A stretch of DNA of 64,000 bases from Bog-756 sp963699055 (GCA_963699055.1 CAVOTA010000001.1:558001-622000); one strand, 5' to 3'. Shown: positions 8,058-17,310, numbered from the stretch's first letter. Numbers and translations are program-made. The notes: a model not told the origin generated them from the letters alone.

Positions 8058-9490
8058 TGGACGGGCTCCTGGTGGTGGGGGTCGACATCCGGGGTGTGCG
8101 GGTGGACGTCCGGTGCGCCGACGGCGTGGTGACCGAGATGGCGGCCGGGCTGTCCGCCCGCCGGGGCGAGGCCGTGGTGCGGGGGGCCGTCGCCGCCATC
8201 CCGGGGCTGCACGACCACCATCTCCACCTGTTGGCCATGGCCGCCCGTGCCGACTCGGTGGACGTCGGTGCGACCGGGGTGACGGGGAGGGCGGACCTCG
8301 GCCGGGTGCTGGCCGCGGCCGACGCCGCGCTGCCCGCCGGGGTGTGGCTGCGGGCGGTCGGCTACCACGAGCGTGGGCTCGGGCCGCTCGACCGGTGGGA
8401 GCTCGACCGGATGGTGGCCGACCGTCCGGTGCGGGTCCAGCACCGTTCGGGCCACCTGTGGGTGCTCAACTCGGCCGCCTGTCGGGCGGTGGGCCTCGAC
8501 GACGGGGCGTGGCCCGGGCCGTCCGGTGACGACGGTGGCGACGGGATCGGGCGTGACGGTTCGGGACGGCCGACCGGTCGCCTGATCGACCGGGACGAGT
8601 GGCTGTCCGCGCGCCTGCCCTGCCCGGTGGCCCCGGACCTCGGGCCCGTCGGGCGACGACTCGCCTCCTACGGGGTCACCGGGGTGACCGACGCCACGCC
8701 GACCCGCACGGCCGGGGATCTCGAGGTGCTGGCCGCAGCCCGACGGTCCGGTGCGCTGCCCCAGCGGGTCCGGGTCATGGGTGACCTCCCGCCCGGTGGT
8801 CCCGGCGCGCCCACCGGACTGGACCTGGGACCGGTGAAGCTCATGGTGGCCGACGGACGGAGCCCCGACGTCGACGGCCTCGCCGGGCGGATCGACCGTG
8901 CCCACCGATCGGGCCGGGCGGTGGCCCTGCACTGCGTGTCGCGGCCGGCCGCCGCGGTGGCGCTGGCGGCGTGGGACACCGTGGGCGCGCGCAGCGGCGA
9001 CCGCATGGAGCACGGAGCGGTCCTCCCCCCGGACATCGTCGTCCGGCTGGCCGGGCTCGGGGTCACCGTGGTGACCCAGCCCGCCTTCCTCCTCGACCGC
9101 GGCGACGACTACCTCCGCGAGGTCGACGCCGAGGACCGGGACCACCTCTACCCGTGCGCCCGGCTCGACCGGGCCGGGGTCCCCCTGGGCGGGGGGACCG
9201 ACGCCCCGTTCGGGCCCGAGGACCCCTGGGTGGCCGTGGCGTCGGCGGTGCACCGGACCACCCGCGCCCGCCGGGTCGTAGGGCCCGGGGAACGGCTGAC
9301 GCCGGAGCGGGCCCTACGCCTGTTCCTGTCCGATCCCGGCGCGCCGGGGGGGCCGGCCCGCACCGTCGCCGTCGGTGCCGCCGCCGATCTCTGCCTGCTC
9401 GGGCACGACGTGCGCCGCACGCTCGACGACCCCGCCGCCCGCCGTGTGGTGGCCACCGTGGTGGGCGGGCGCCTGGTCCACGAGGTCTGA
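8057..9490 (+). CDS. Amidohydrolase family 3 (YtcJ-like metal-dependent hydrolase)
   Basis: 477 residues, ATG overlapping the previous stop by one base. The N-terminal metal motif HDHHLH (52-57) is intact. Later come a PVKLM lysine in the position often carboxylated, an ALHC segment, RMEHG, and GGGTDAPFGPEDPW with the terminal metal Asp. The C-terminal GAAADLCLLG strand is the usual composite-domain ending. It probably cleaves an amide or cyclic amide. Coupling to a CoA-transferase suggests that the acid it releases is then activated as a CoA ester; that link is inference. Confidence 0.85.
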   Translation: MDGLLVVGVDIRGVRVDVRCADGVVTEMAAGLSARRGEAVVRGAVAAIPGLHDHHLHLLAMAARADSVDVGATGVTGRADLGRVLAAADAALPAGVWLRAVGYHERGLGPLDRWELDRMVADRPVRVQHRSGHLWVLNSAACRAVGLDDGAWPGPSGDDGGDGIGRDGSGRPTGRLIDRDEWLSARLPCPVAPDLGPVGRRLASYGVTGVTDATPTRTAGDLEVLAAARRSGALPQRVRVMGDLPPGGPGAPTGLDLGPVKLMVADGRSPDVDGLAGRIDRAHRSGRAVALHCVSRPAAAVALAAWDTVGARSGDRMEHGAVLPPDIVVRLAGLGVTVVTQPAFLLDRGDDYLREVDAEDRDHLYPCARLDRAGVPLGGGTDAPFGPEDPWVAVASAVHRTTRARRVVGPGERLTPERALRLFLSDPGAPGGPARTVAVGAAADLCLLGHDVRRTLDDPAARRVVATVVGGRLVHEV

Positions 9491-9537
9491 CCCGGGCCGT
9501 CCGCGCCCCGGCCGGGCGGGGCCGGGACGGGGGAGAG

Positions 9538-9566
9538 GTGACATGGGGTGGAGGGTCTGGGATACT
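9538..9566 (+). promoter_or_regulatory. Candidate sigma-70-type promoter
   Basis: GTGACA (9538-9543) and GATACT (9561-9566) are separated by exactly 17 bp, matching five and four of six positions of the TTGACA/TATAAT consensus. It sits 42 bp before the ATG of the amidohydrolase-2 gene, in the only sizeable gap of this block, so it is the likely start of the 9608-12203 transcript. Confidence 0.5.
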
Positions 9567-9607
9567 CGCGCTGACCACGCCCGGGGGGGCGGGAGGGAGT
9601 GTCCGCC

Positions 9608-10894
9608 ATGGAGATCAACGAGATGGTGCTGGTCAGCGTCGACGACCACGTGGTCGAGCCGCCCGGCATGTTCGACGACAGGCTGCCGGCCAAGTACGCC
9701 GACCTCGCCCCGCAGTTCATCACCAACGAGGACGGGACCAACTCCTGGCTCTACGAAGGGCAGGTCCTGCCCAACGTGGCGCTCAACGCCGTCGCCGGCC
9801 GCCCACGCGACGAGTACGGCATCGAGCCGACCTCCTTCGACCAGCTGCGCCCCGGCTGCTACGACATCGACGAGCGGGTCAAGGACATGGACGCCAACGG
9901 GGTGCTCGGCTCCCTGTGCTTCCCCTCCTTCCCCCAGTTCTGCGGGCAGCTCTTCGCCCGCACCGAGGACAAGGACGTGGCCCTGGCCATGATCCGCGCC
10001 TACAACGACTGGCACATCGACGAGTGGTGCGGGTCCCACCCGGGCCGGTTCATCCCCTGCGCCCTCCCGGCCATCTGGGACCCGGAGGTGATGGCGTCAG
10101 AGGTGCGCCGGACGGCGGCCAAGGGCGCCCACGCCGTGACCTTCTCGGAGAATCCGTCGAAGCTCGGGTGGCCGAGCGTGCACAGCGACCACTGGGATCC
10201 GTTCTGGCGGGCGTGCAGTGAGGAGGAGGTCGTCGTGTGCATGCACATCGGCTCGTCCTCGGAGCTCGTGATCACCTCGCCCGACGCGCCCATGGACTGC
10301 CTGATCACCCTGACGCCGATGAACATCGTCAAGGCGGCCACCGACCTGGTGTGGTCCCCGGTGCTCCGCAAGTTCCCCGATCTGAGGGTGGCCCTGTCCG
10401 AGGGCGGGATCGGCTGGATCCCGTACTTCCTCGAGCGCATCGACTACAACTACGACCGCCACCACCTGTGGACCGGGCAGGACTACGGCGATGCCCTGCC
10501 CAGCGAGGTCTTCAACCGCAACGTGCTGACCTGCTTCATCGACGACCGGTTCGGCGTGGCCAGCCGCGAATTCCTCGAGATGGACAACGTGATGTGGGAG
10601 TGCGACTACCCGCACTCCGACTCCACCTGGCCGACAGCCCCCGAGACCCTGGCCGAGAGCCTGGTCGGCGTCGACGACGAGGACATCGACCGCATCACCC
10701 ACCGCAACGCCATGCACCACTTCCGCTACGACCCGTTCACCACCCTCGGCGGGCGGGACGCCTGCAACGTGGGGAGCCTCCGGGCCCTGGCGGCCGGACA
10801 CGACGTGTCGATCCGCTCGCAGGCCCGGGCCAACGTGGCCAAGCGGGGCACGTTGGCCAGCGACCTGGCCGCGGCGGCCACGTCGCACGACTAG
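9608..10894 (+). CDS. Amidohydrolase family 2 (metal-dependent TIM-barrel hydrolase), second copy
   Basis: 428 residues. ATG 9608 is chosen over GTG 9599 because GGGAGGGAG (9591-9599) gives correct spacing only for the ATG. The sequence parallels the protein at 1766-2962: VDDHVVEPPGMF (His14), MHIGSSSE, SEGGIGWIPYFLERID, and a late CDYPHSDSTWP metal site. The paralogues are diverged but collinear along their whole length. It is followed after 91 bp by a family-III CoA-transferase in the same direction. The likely role is hydrolysis or decarboxylation of a carboxylated substrate. Confidence 0.9.
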   Translation: MEINEMVLVSVDDHVVEPPGMFDDRLPAKYADLAPQFITNEDGTNSWLYEGQVLPNVALNAVAGRPRDEYGIEPTSFDQLRPGCYDIDERVKDMDANGVLGSLCFPSFPQFCGQLFARTEDKDVALAMIRAYNDWHIDEWCGSHPGRFIPCALPAIWDPEVMASEVRRTAAKGAHAVTFSENPSKLGWPSVHSDHWDPFWRACSEEEVVVCMHIGSSSELVITSPDAPMDCLITLTPMNIVKAATDLVWSPVLRKFPDLRVALSEGGIGWIPYFLERIDYNYDRHHLWTGQDYGDALPSEVFNRNVLTCFIDDRFGVASREFLEMDNVMWECDYPHSDSTWPTAPETLAESLVGVDDEDIDRITHRNAMHHFRYDPFTTLGGRDACNVGSLRALAAGHDVSIRSQARANVAKRGTLASDLAAAATSHD

Positions 10895-10985
10895 GCCGGT
10901 ACCTCCCGCCGGGACACCCGGCCCGTCCGCACCCGCCAGCCCCGGTACGTCCCGGCGCTCGCCCGAACAAAGGAACCATCACCAC

Positions 10986-12203
10986 ATGTCCCAAGCGCTG
11001 TCCGGCATCCGCGTCGTCGAAGTGGCGGCCTGGGCGTTCGTCCCGTCGGCCGGTGCGGTCCTGGCCGACTGGGGGGCCGACGTGATCAAGGTCGAGCACC
11101 CCGAGACGGGGGATCCCCAGCGGGGCCTGGTGTCCATGGGCCTCATCCCCGGCGGGCCGAACGCCGTCAACTACATCATGGAGCAGCCCAACCGGGGCAA
11201 GCGCAGCATCGGGATCGACCTCAGCACCGACGACGGGCGTGCGGTGCTCTACCGGCTGGTCGAGAGCGCCGACGTCTTCCTGACCAGCTTCCTGCCCGAC
11301 GTGCGCCAGCGGCTCAAGATCGACGTGGAGGACATCCGGGCCGTCAACCCGACCATCGTCTACGCCCGGGGATCCGGACAGGGGCCGCGCGGTGTCGACC
11401 GGGGGCGCCCGGGCTACGACGGTTCCGTGTACTGGGGGCGCGGGGGCATCGCCAACGCCCTGACGCCGGCCGACTCGAAGTTCCCCATCGGGGGCCGGGC
11501 CGCCTTCGGTGACCTGGCCGGCGGCATGGCCATCGCCGGGGGGATCGCCGCCGGGCTGCTCCAGGTGGCCCGCACCGGCGAGGCGCCGGTGGTGGACGTG
11601 TCCCTGCTCGGGCTGGCCATGTGGCAGCTGTCCCCGGACATCGTGGCCTCGGGACTCTACGGCGGGGACCCCATGCCGAAGTTCGGCCGCAGCGCCTCGC
11701 CCAATCCACTCGTCGGCAGCTACCGGACCAGCGACGACCGCTTCATCACGCTGATGATGCTGCAGTCGGACCGGTACTGGTCCGAGTTCTGCACGCTGGT
11801 CGGACGTCCCGACCTCATCACCGACGAGCGCTACGCCGACGGCGGGTCCCGGTTCGCCAACCGCGAGGAGTGCATCGCCGAGTTCGACGAGCTGTTCGCC
11901 ACCAAGACCTTCGAGGAGTGGAAGGCCCTCCTCGCCACACTGACGGGGGCGTGGGCCCCGGTGCAGATGGCCTCCGAGCTGGTCGACGACCCGATGGTGG
12001 GGGCGAACGGCTACCTGGCCCGGGTCGATCGGGATGACGGGCAGTCCTACGACCTGGTGGCCAACCCGGTGCAGATGGACGAGTCGGCCGACCAGCTCCG
12101 GCCGGCGCCCGAGCACGGCCAGCACACCGAGGAGATCCTGCTGGAGCTGGGCCTCGACTGGGACGCCATCATCGCCTACAAGGAGGCCGGCGCCATCCTC
12201 TGA
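10986..12203 (+). CDS. CoA-transferase family III (CaiB/BaiF)
   Basis: 405 residues with ATG 10986 and an AAAGGA ribosome binding site upstream. Unlike the transferase at 6843 it has the normal order: RVVEVAAWAFVPSAG at the N-terminus, GADVIKVEHPETGDP (30-44), RGKRSIGIDL, and the catalytic Asp in FGDLAGG (Asp176). The C-terminal half carries the substrate-recognition region. It transfers CoA from an acyl-CoA donor to a carboxylate, so no ATP is needed. Its location behind the amidohydrolase-2 gene suggests that the two act in sequence. Confidence 0.9.
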   Translation: MSQALSGIRVVEVAAWAFVPSAGAVLADWGADVIKVEHPETGDPQRGLVSMGLIPGGPNAVNYIMEQPNRGKRSIGIDLSTDDGRAVLYRLVESADVFLTSFLPDVRQRLKIDVEDIRAVNPTIVYARGSGQGPRGVDRGRPGYDGSVYWGRGGIANALTPADSKFPIGGRAAFGDLAGGMAIAGGIAAGLLQVARTGEAPVVDVSLLGLAMWQLSPDIVASGLYGGDPMPKFGRSASPNPLVGSYRTSDDRFITLMMLQSDRYWSEFCTLVGRPDLITDERYADGGSRFANREECIAEFDELFATKTFEEWKALLATLTGAWAPVQMASELVDDPMVGANGYLARVDRDDGQSYDLVANPVQMDESADQLRPAPEHGQHTEEILLELGLDWDAIIAYKEAGAIL

Positions 12204-12220
12204 GCCCGGCTCCGACGGTT

Positions 12221-12247
12221 CCGGGTCCGTCCACCGGTCCGACCCGG
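12221..12247. terminator. Candidate bidirectional terminator between convergent genes
   Basis: CCGGGTC (12221-12227) and GACCCGG (12241-12247) form a perfect 7-bp stem around a 13-base loop. It lies in the 48-bp gap between the CoA-transferase (+) and the SDR (-). There is no T-tract. Confidence 0.45.
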
Positions 12248-12251
12248 GTGG

Positions 12252-13016
12252 CTACTTGGGTGGGAAGCGGAGCGCTCCGTCGAGACGGATGTTCTCGCCG
12301 TTGAGGTAGGGGTTGGTGACGATGCTCTCGACCAGGTGGGCGAACTCCTCCGGTTCGCCCATGCGCCGGGGGAACACGATGTTCTCCACCAGCTTCGCCT
12401 GCATCTCCTCGGGCGCGCGCTGCATCAGCGGCGTACCCATGGTGCCCGGGGCGATGGCGCACACCCGGATGCCCACGGGGGCGAGGTCCCGGGCCAGGGG
12501 GAGGCTCATGCCCAGGATGGCCGCCTTGGCCGCGGCGTAGGCCACCTGACCGGTCTGGCCCTCGTAGCCCGCGATCGAGGCCGTGTTGACCACCACGCCC
12601 CGCTGTCCCGAGGCGTCGGGCTCATTGTCGGCCATGCGGGCGGCGGCCAGTCGGGTGACGTTGAAGGTACCGAGTGCGTTGAGCTCCATGGTCCCCCGGA
12701 AGGCGTCCATGGCCATCGGGGTGTTGTCCCGGGACAGCGTCCGGCCACCCGAGCCCCCACCGGCCACGTTGACCAGCACCGCCAGTGGGGCGAGGGCGAC
12801 GGCGGCGTCCAGTGCGGCGGCCACGTCGGCGTCGTCGTTGACGTCGCCACCCCGGGCCGCCCCCGACCCGAGCTCCGCCACCAGTGCCTCGCCGGCCTCC
12901 AGGGCACGGTCGAAGACCACGACCTGCATCCCGAGTGCGTCCAGGCGGCGGACGGTGGCCGACCCGAGGCCACCGGCGCCGCCGGTGACCACGGCCGAGT
13001 GCTGACGCAAGTCCAT
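12252..13016 (-). CDS. Short-chain dehydrogenase/reductase (3-hydroxyacyl-CoA dehydrogenase type-2-like)
   Basis: 254 residues, ATG 13016 with GGAGC 7-8 bp upstream. NAD(H)-binding TGGAGGLG (11-18), the Asp (36) after the second strand, which favours NAD, and the catalytic triad Ser147, Tyr160, Lys164 (YAAAK) are all visible. The loop SGGRTLSRDNTPMAMDAF and the ending GENIRLDGALRFPPK resemble the HSD17B10-like branch that oxidises 3-hydroxyacyl-CoA. It would serve the third step of beta-oxidation. It is downstream of the P450 on the same strand with an 86-bp gap. Confidence 0.85.
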   Translation of the reverse strand: MDLRQHSAVVTGGAGGLGSATVRRLDALGMQVVVFDRALEAGEALVAELGSGAARGGDVNDDADVAAALDAAVALAPLAVLVNVAGGGSGGRTLSRDNTPMAMDAFRGTMELNALGTFNVTRLAAARMADNEPDASGQRGVVVNTASIAGYEGQTGQVAYAAAKAAILGMSLPLARDLAPVGIRVCAIAPGTMGTPLMQRAPEEMQAKLVENIVFPRRMGEPEEFAHLVESIVTNPYLNGENIRLDGALRFPPK

Positions 13017-13102
13017 CGGTGCTCCATTCGTGTGGGTGGGGGGTGCGGGCCGGCGGCCGGCGCCGGGATCAGAGGGCCCGTCGCCGGGACCCGGCGGTGG
13101 GA

Positions 13103-14302
13103 TCAGGCGGTGGGGAACGTCAGGGGGAAGTGGTCGATCGAGCGGATGCCCGACGTGTAGGCCAGTGTGTGTCCGTCGGCCACGGCGTACTCGGGGATGC
13201 GCCGGTGCCACTCCCGGAGCGCCACCCGCAGCTCGAGCCGGGCCAGGTGCGACCCGAGGCAGCGGTGCACGCCCCCGCCGAACGCCAGGTGCCGGTTGGC
13301 CTCCCGGTCGAATCGGACGGCGTCGGCGTCGGCCAGTTCGCTCTCGTCGGTGTTGACCGAGGTCAGCATGGCCATCACCAGGTCACCCTCGTGGACCGGG
13401 CAGCCGCCGATCTCGGTGTCGTGGACCGCGACCCGGACGACCGCCATCACGGGTGTCTCCCACCGCAGGAGCTCCTCGATGGCGGCCGGGATGAGCGACG
13501 GGTCGTCGACCAGCTGGCGTCGTCGCTCCGGGTGCTCGGCCAGGTAGGCGAACATGCAGTCGAGCGAGGCGGTGACCGTGTCGAGCCCGGCGATGAGGAA
13601 CAGGAAGCAGATGTCGAGGATGTCCTCGCGGGTCAGCTGCTGGCCGTCGACGCGCGCGTCGAGGAACCGGCTCAGCAGGTCGTCGCGACGTTCGACCTCC
13701 CGCTCGTCGAGCACCTCGTCGAAGTAGGCGTAGATGGCGTCGGCGGTCTGCTTCTGGTGGGTCAGGGCCTCGGGGCTCCCGAAGGGGCTCCCCACCGCCA
13801 CCTGGGGGCGGATGATCCCGTCCTTCAGGGCGAGGAAACGGGGCAGCTCGGCCACGGGGAGCCCCAGGAGCTGCAGGAAGACCCGGGTGGGGAAGAGGGT
13901 CGAGAACTCGGCGGCGAAGTCGGCCTCCCCGCGGTCGACGAACCGGTCGATGAGCTCGTTGACGGCCGCCGTCAGGGACTCCTCGAGCTTGGCGACCTCC
14001 CGCGGGGCGAAGATCGGGTCGAGCAGCTTGCGGTACTTCTTGTGGTCCGGCGGGTCGATCTGGAGCGGGATCAGGGGTCGGACGTTCTGCAGGTCCACGG
14101 CGTCGGCATTGGAGGAGAAGACCTCGGGGTGCCGGAAGACCTCCTCGACGTCGACCCTGCGTGTCAGCGCCACCCCGCGGCCCTCGACGGGGATCACCGG
14201 CAGGGTCTCCCGCAGCACCTTGAACACGGGCTGGGGGTGGGCGGCCATCTCGGGATCCATGGCGGCGAACGGGTCCTCGGGAGGTGGGGCGGTGGTATCC
14301 AT
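13103..14302 (-). CDS. Cytochrome P450
   Basis: 399 residues, ATG 14302 with AAGGAG close upstream. Diagnostic motifs: I-helix AGLDT (238-242), ExxR (Glu277-Arg280) and heme loop FGGGVHRC with ligand Cys348. The length and soluble N-terminus fit a bacterial three-component P450 needing ferredoxin and a reductase. A P450-type ferredoxin is at 20258, but no reductase gene is in the window. It lies in line with an APH-type kinase (14413-15450), and an acyl-CoA ligase is divergent from that kinase. The substrate is probably a fatty-acid- or steroid-like molecule (inference). Confidence 0.93.
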   Translation of the reverse strand: MDTTAPPPEDPFAAMDPEMAAHPQPVFKVLRETLPVIPVEGRGVALTRRVDVEEVFRHPEVFSSNADAVDLQNVRPLIPLQIDPPDHKKYRKLLDPIFAPREVAKLEESLTAAVNELIDRFVDRGEADFAAEFSTLFPTRVFLQLLGLPVAELPRFLALKDGIIRPQVAVGSPFGSPEALTHQKQTADAIYAYFDEVLDEREVERRDDLLSRFLDARVDGQQLTREDILDICFLFLIAGLDTVTASLDCMFAYLAEHPERRRQLVDDPSLIPAAIEELLRWETPVMAVVRVAVHDTEIGGCPVHEGDLVMAMLTSVNTDESELADADAVRFDREANRHLAFGGGVHRCLGSHLARLELRVALREWHRRIPEYAVADGHTLAYTSGIRSIDHFPLTFPTA

Positions 14303-14412
14303 CTGACTCCTTGACGACCGGGGTGCGGGCGCCGTCACCGGTGCCCCGTCACCCACGAACCCTAGGACTCTAGGTTGAAATGCCGGTGTGCCGCCGGGTC
14401 CCGGCGGCCCGT

Positions 14413-15450
14413 TCAACCCACCCGGTCCCGCAGGAGGTCCAGCAGCGGATTGTCGTCGATGGGCGCCAGCGCGGGCGCACCGGCGTCCCGGCGCAGGTAG
14501 CCCAGGCGGGTCAGGAGGGCGGTGCTGCGGAGCAGGGCCAGGGTCTCGTACCAGTCGAGCCCGCCGACGGTGCCCCCGGTGGCCTCCTCGTAGGCGGCGA
14601 TCGTCGCCGTCCGGTCGGGCCATCCCGGCAGCCGGCGGCCGAAGAGGTGCTCCATCGTCGTGTCCAGGCTCGTGAGCCAGGCCAGGTCGTGCCACGGCGC
14701 ACCCACGGCGGCCATGTCCCAGTCCAGCACGGCCAGGACGGCGAGGTCGTCGCCGACGACCACGTTCTCCAACCGGGCGTCGCCCCACAGCAGCGTCGGC
14801 GCCGGCTCGTCGACGGGCCGGTGCCGCCGGCACCAGTCGAGGGCGTCGACCAGCGTGGACAGCGGTGCGCCCCCGCTGGACCAGTGGAGGTAGGCCTCCC
14901 AGTGGTCCAGTTCGGCGCCGTTGTCGCGATGGGGGACCACCGCCGGCCCCGGTGGGACCGCTCGGTGGACGCGGGCCAGCACCTCGACGAGTCCCCGCGC
15001 CACCCGTCCCCGGTCGGCCTCGTCGAGGGCGAGGAGCCAGGGGTCGGCCACCGGCACGCCCCCGGCCACGTGCCCGTCGACGCGACGCATCACCACGAAG
15101 GGCCGGCCGATCCAGGCCGGGTCCTCCTCGAGCCGAGGGTCGGCCACCGGCACCCCGGCATCGGCGGCGGCCCGTTGGGCGTGCCACTGCGCCACCAGGT
15201 CGTAGTCGGCGAAGGTGCCCGGCCCGGCCACCGGTGTCCGCAGCACCAGGTCCTCCACGTACGCCGCACCCGACCGCGACCAGGACGCCCGGACGAACAC
15301 CGTGTCGGAGGCGTACCCGCCGTCGGGCCGGCGCCAGTCGGTCAGCACCACCGTGCCGGTGCCGAGACGGTCGGCCAGCCACCGGGCGAGCCCGTCCCGG
15401 GTGCGCCCGTCGGGCGACCGGGGGTCGTCGGTCGATCTCCCGACGGTCAT
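14413..15450 (-). CDS. APH-type phosphotransferase (aminoglycoside phosphotransferase fold)
   Basis: 345 residues, ATG 15450. The kinase core is clear: WGDARLEN (222-229; catalytic Asp224 and Asn229, Trp in place of the usual His), the metal-binding LDWDMAAVG (Asp243), and the following HDLAWL helix. In bacterial catabolic clusters this fold usually phosphorylates metabolites such as hydroxyacyl-CoAs (LvaA, ACAD10/11) rather than antibiotics. Here it sits between a P450 and a divergent acyl-CoA ligase, which suits a hydroxylate/activate/phosphorylate series. Antibiotic resistance is much less likely from context. Confidence 0.8.
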   Translation of the reverse strand: MTVGRSTDDPRSPDGRTRDGLARWLADRLGTGTVVLTDWRRPDGGYASDTVFVRASWSRSGAAYVEDLVLRTPVAGPGTFADYDLVAQWHAQRAAADAGVPVADPRLEEDPAWIGRPFVVMRRVDGHVAGGVPVADPWLLALDEADRGRVARGLVEVLARVHRAVPPGPAVVPHRDNGAELDHWEAYLHWSSGGAPLSTLVDALDWCRRHRPVDEPAPTLLWGDARLENVVVGDDLAVLAVLDWDMAAVGAPWHDLAWLTSLDTTMEHLFGRRLPGWPDRTATIAAYEEATGGTVGGLDWYETLALLRSTALLTRLGYLRRDAGAPALAPIDDNPLLDLLRDRVG

Positions 15451-15663
15451 CGGTGCCCGGTCACCGGCTCGTCCTCATCGGAGCAATGTACCGTGGGCGG
15501 AGCCGGCGTCGTCGGCCGCGCCGCACCCACCACGTCCCGGGACGCGCCGTTCCACCGGGTCCTAGAGTGGTGGCCCGTCGACCCGGGGAGCCGGTCGACA
15601 GGGGGGATGCGTGGTGGACCGGATGATCGACAGGCGGGCGGGGGCATCGGACGTGGTGGGACG

Positions 15664-17223
15664 ATGAGGGTGCGCACCAGCTTCCACCAGGCCGAGGCGC
15701 CCGCCCACCGGAGCGCGGGTGGGGCCTGGGACGTCCCCGGGCTCGACCGGCTGCTGTCGACCCCGCGACCCGGGGCGGGGACGGCCGTGGTCGACGGCGA
15801 CGTCGTGCTCGACCACGCCGCGCTCGACCGGATGGCCTCGGCGGTGGCCGGGGGCCTGCGGGCGCTGGGTGTGCGCCACCGCGACGTGGTGGCCTGGCAG
15901 CTCCCCAACTGGTGGGAGGCGGTCGTCCTCTTCCACGCCTGCTGGCGCTGCGGGGCGGTGGCCGTGCCCATCCACCACCAGGTCGGCCCGGCCGAGGTCG
16001 AGCGCATCCTGGGCGAGCTCGACCCGGCGGTGCTGCTCTCCACCGGGAGCCTGCCACTGTGGGAGGCGCCGGGCCCGCAGCGGGTCATCGGGGTGCGCAC
16101 CGGCGATCCGCGGTTCGACGCGCTCCTGGCCGGCACGGCGTTCGCCGGAGGTGGGGCCCGGGGCGCCGACGTCGCCGTCGTCCTGTTCACCTCGGGCTCG
16201 ACGGGCGACCCGAAGGCCGTGCTCCACAGCCACCGCGGTCTGGCCTACAAGGCCCACAGCATGGTGGGCGCCCACGGCCTGACCGGCGACGACGTCGCCC
16301 TCATGCCCTCACCGCTGGCCCACATCTCCGGTCTCCTCAACTCGGTGCTGGTGCCGGGATCCGCCGGCATGCCCGTCGTGCTCATGGAGAGGTGGGACCC
16401 CGAGCGGGCGGCCGACCTCGCCGGCCGCCACCGGGCCAGCTTCATGATCGGACCTCCCACCGTCTTCCTGTCGCTGATGGACGTGCCGGGCTACCGCCCC
16501 CGGGTCGAGCACCTGCGGATCGTGTCGTGCGGCGCCATGGGGGTGACCCCCGAATTCATCGACACGGCACGGGAGGGGCTCGGGGCGCTGGTCAAGCGGA
16601 CCTACGGTTCGACCGAGGCGCCGACGGTGACCACCAGCGGGTGGTGGGACCCGCCCGACAAGGCGCGGGACACCGACGGCCATTCCGTGGGTGGGGCCGT
16701 GCTCCGGGTCGTCGACCCCGGTACCGGGCGTCCGTTGGCGGCGGGGGAGCGGGGCGAGGTCCTGGTGCGCGGCCCCGAACTGTTCGTCGGCTACGGCGAG
16801 GCGTCCCAGACCCGTGACGCGGTGCGTCGGGGGTGGTTCGCCACCGGGGACCTCGGCGTGCTCGACGAGGAGGGGTGGCTGACCATCGGCGGGAGGATCA
16901 AGGAGCTGATCATCCGCGGGGGCGAGAACATCGCCTCGGCCGAGGTCGAACGGGTCCTCGAGCAGCATCCGGGCATCCGCCAGGCGGTCGTCGTCGGACG
17001 ACCCGACGACCGGTTCGGCGAACGGGTGGTGGCCTTCGTGGTCGCCGACGGGGAGGTGGACCTCGAGACGTGCCGTGGGTGGTTCGCCGCGCAGGGGGTG
17101 GCCCGGTTCAAGACCCCGGAGTACCTGGTCCACGTGGACGAGGTCCCGGTCCTCGGTGTGGGCAAGCCCGACCGCCCGACGTTGCGCCTCCGGGCGGAGG
17201 CCCTGGCCGACCTCGTCCGCTGA
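15664..17223 (+). CDS. AMP-dependent acyl-CoA synthetase
   Basis: 519 residues, ATG 15664. The phosphate loop FTSGSTGDPKA (175-185), KRTYGSTEAPT, GWFATGDLG, IKELIIRGGENI and a C-terminal VGKPDRP with the probable catalytic Lys are all present. It activates a carboxylic acid as acyl-CoA. Its start is 213 bp from the divergently transcribed kinase gene at 15450. That gap must hold both promoters; a TAGAGT hexamer at 15563-15568 could be the -10 for this gene, but no convincing -35 is seen. Close to the long- or medium-chain FadD-like branch (inference). Confidence 0.92.
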   Translation: MRVRTSFHQAEAPAHRSAGGAWDVPGLDRLLSTPRPGAGTAVVDGDVVLDHAALDRMASAVAGGLRALGVRHRDVVAWQLPNWWEAVVLFHACWRCGAVAVPIHHQVGPAEVERILGELDPAVLLSTGSLPLWEAPGPQRVIGVRTGDPRFDALLAGTAFAGGGARGADVAVVLFTSGSTGDPKAVLHSHRGLAYKAHSMVGAHGLTGDDVALMPSPLAHISGLLNSVLVPGSAGMPVVLMERWDPERAADLAGRHRASFMIGPPTVFLSLMDVPGYRPRVEHLRIVSCGAMGVTPEFIDTAREGLGALVKRTYGSTEAPTVTTSGWWDPPDKARDTDGHSVGGAVLRVVDPGTGRPLAAGERGEVLVRGPELFVGYGEASQTRDAVRRGWFATGDLGVLDEEGWLTIGGRIKELIIRGGENIASAEVERVLEQHPGIRQAVVVGRPDDRFGERVVAFVVADGEVDLETCRGWFAAQGVARFKTPEYLVHVDEVPVLGVGKPDRPTLRLRAEALADLVR

Positions 17224-17227
17224 GCGT

Positions 17228-17240
17228 CGCCGGCCCGGCG
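17228..17240. terminator. Weak hairpin between convergent genes
   Basis: CGCCGG-C-CCGGCG is almost perfectly self-complementary and lies 5 bp after the ligase stop. It could contribute to termination towards the convergent crotonase gene; no T-tract. Confidence 0.3.
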
Positions 17241-17310
17241 GAGGACGGGGACCGCGGGATCGGGAACCTGGAGGCGACCACGATCGCCGCCGGGACCCGG
17301 GCACCGCTGC

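Noticed and set aside
6827..9253. Long minus-strand open frame extending the crotonase N-terminus to over 1100 residues
   Set aside because: The extra part is antisense to the CoA-transferase and amidohydrolase genes, is Pro/Arg/Ser-rich and matches nothing. The ATG at 6826 gives a sensible protein.
14413..15450. Antibiotic-resistance (aminoglycoside) kinase
   Set aside because: The APH fold is present, but catalytic context and the P450 and acyl-CoA ligase neighbours favour a metabolite kinase. Same argument for 24113-25198.
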